Shown here in pieces: positions 63,371 to 64,000 of a stretch of DNA of 64,000 nt. The first letter of the stretch is position 1; every line of letters starts with the position of its first letter. Location of the stretch: contig OX422213.1 in the NCBI GenBank assembly GCA_949130495.1, positions 204,593,660-204,657,659 on the forward strand, written 5' to 3'. Under the pieces are notes generated by a model. That model was given only the letters and a program-made list of their open reading frames with translations. It searched no databases and was not told the DNA's origin. Source of the stretch: Sambucus nigra (taxonomy: Eukaryota; Streptophyta; Magnoliopsida; Dipsacales; Adoxaceae). The position numbers were made by a program, and so were the translations under genes.

Positions 63371-64000
63371 TGCAAGTTACATTTTTCCCGTACGAGGTGT
63401 TCGTGCCTCCTACGGGGTCGTTTGGGGGCTAGTTTGGGATTTCACCCCTTAACGGCCTGTTTTCAAGTCTAAGTGTGATTTTTGCAAATTATCGTCATAC
63501 TCCCAAACTGGGAGTCCCGGGACTATGCGATCAGTTCCTACAAGTTACATTGGTCCCGTGCGAGGTGTTCGTGCCTCCTACGGGGTCGTTTGGGGGCGGG
63601 TTGGGGTTTTTACCCCTTAACGGCCTGTTTTCAAGTCTAAGTGTGATTTTAGCAAATTATCGTCATACTCTCAAACTGGGAGACCCGAGACTACATGGTC
63701 AGTTCCTATAAGTTACATTGGTCCCGTGCGAGGTGTTCGTGCCTCCTACGGGGTCGTTTGGGGGCTGGTTCCAGTTTTCACCCCTTAATAGCCTGTTTTC
63801 AACTCAAAGTGTGATTTTTGCAAATTATCGTCATACGCTCAAATCCGGAGACTCGGGACTATGCGGTCAGTCCCTACAAGTTACATTGGTCCCGTGCGAG
63901 GTGTTCGTTCCTCCTATGGGCTCGTTTGGGGGTTGGTTGGGGTTTTCACCCCTTAACGACCTGTTTTTAAGTCTAAGTGTGATTTTTGGAAATTATCATC

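Larger units (their letters stand above)
21655..64000 (+). repeat. 168-bp satellite array, about 250 monomers, head to tail, running off the window
   Basis: Every monomer carries the same ordered landmarks: GACTACGCGGTCAGTTCC, TACAAGTTACATTGGTCCCG, TGCGAGGTGTTCGTGCC, TCCTACGGGGTCGTTTGG, a GGGG-rich stretch, TTTTCACCCCTTAACGGCC, TGTTTTCAAGTCTAAGTGTG, ATTTTTGCAAATTATCG, TCATACTCTCAAACCGGGAG. Spacing between equivalent points is 168 bp (for example TTACATT at 28834 and 29002). All copies point the same way. 168 is 56 codons and one plus frame lacks stops in the consensus, so many long open frames appear (up to 598 codons at 53069-54865). I read these as satellite by-products, because the frame is broken repeatedly by stops and 1-, 2- and 8-base indels, and there are no promoter or splice signals. 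No other feature interrupts the array. Confidence 0.97.

Noticed and set aside
21655..64000. Long plus-strand open frames (up to 598 codons) as genuine repeat-protein genes
   Set aside because: They coincide exactly with the 168-bp satellite, start and stop at random monomers, and are broken by non-triplet indels. They have no promoter, start context or splice signals. Kept as a satellite with a testable note.
21655..64000. CRISPR-like array
   Set aside because: Repeats are contiguous 168-bp units without unique spacers, in plant DNA. No cas genes are present.
21655..64000. Centromere-defining satellite with a CENP-B-type box
   Set aside because: The monomer length fits a centromeric satellite, but I see no CENP-B-box-like motif and have no chromatin data, so centromere identity is not claimed.

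Overview
The window is repeat-rich nuclear DNA from a plant, probably from heterochromatin. I found no intact host gene, no RNA gene and no prokaryotic signature. The plant origin rests on three things. The retroelements belong to plant lineages: a Tat-type Ty3/gypsy element with two RNase H domains and a Tekay/Del-like chromovirus. The chromovirus primer site matches plant initiator tRNA-Met. The window also holds a CACTA-type transposon end and a very long satellite array. The species cannot be named from the sequence.

Layout. (a) 1-11294: a heavily decayed Tat-lineage element on the minus strand. In transcription order it has gag, protease, reverse transcriptase, Ty3-type RNase H, a second (archaeal/plant-type) RNase H and integrase, with possible remnants of a plus-strand antisense gene at 1-1560. 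(b) 5600-8615: a solo LTR inserted in the Tat reverse transcriptase, flanked by a perfect 5-bp duplication CTATG. (c) 11295 to about 20634: a second element inserted in the Tat gag region. It has a complete 3' LTR (11295-14266), polypurine tract, decayed pol and gag (14309-18942), primer binding site (19112-19123) and the first 1.5 kb of its 5' LTR (19126-20634). (d) 20635: that 5' LTR is interrupted by a CACTA transposon end with palindromic subterminal repeats (20656-20998) and an AT-rich tail to 21654. (e) 21655-64000: about 250 head-to-tail copies of a 168-bp satellite fill the rest and run off the edge.

The order of insertion can be read directly: Tat first, then the solo-LTR element and the chromovirus into it, then CACTA into the chromovirus LTR. 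The satellite is inside or immediately beside the CACTA element. Its monomer is exactly 56 codons long with one stop-free frame, so open frames of up to 598 codons occur. Higher-order duplications of 2510, 2678, about 3187, 2513 and 1004-1008 bp are layered on the array, and shared indel haplotypes allow its growth to be traced. The decay of all elements leans towards C-to-T changes at CG and CHG sites, as expected for methylated, silenced DNA.
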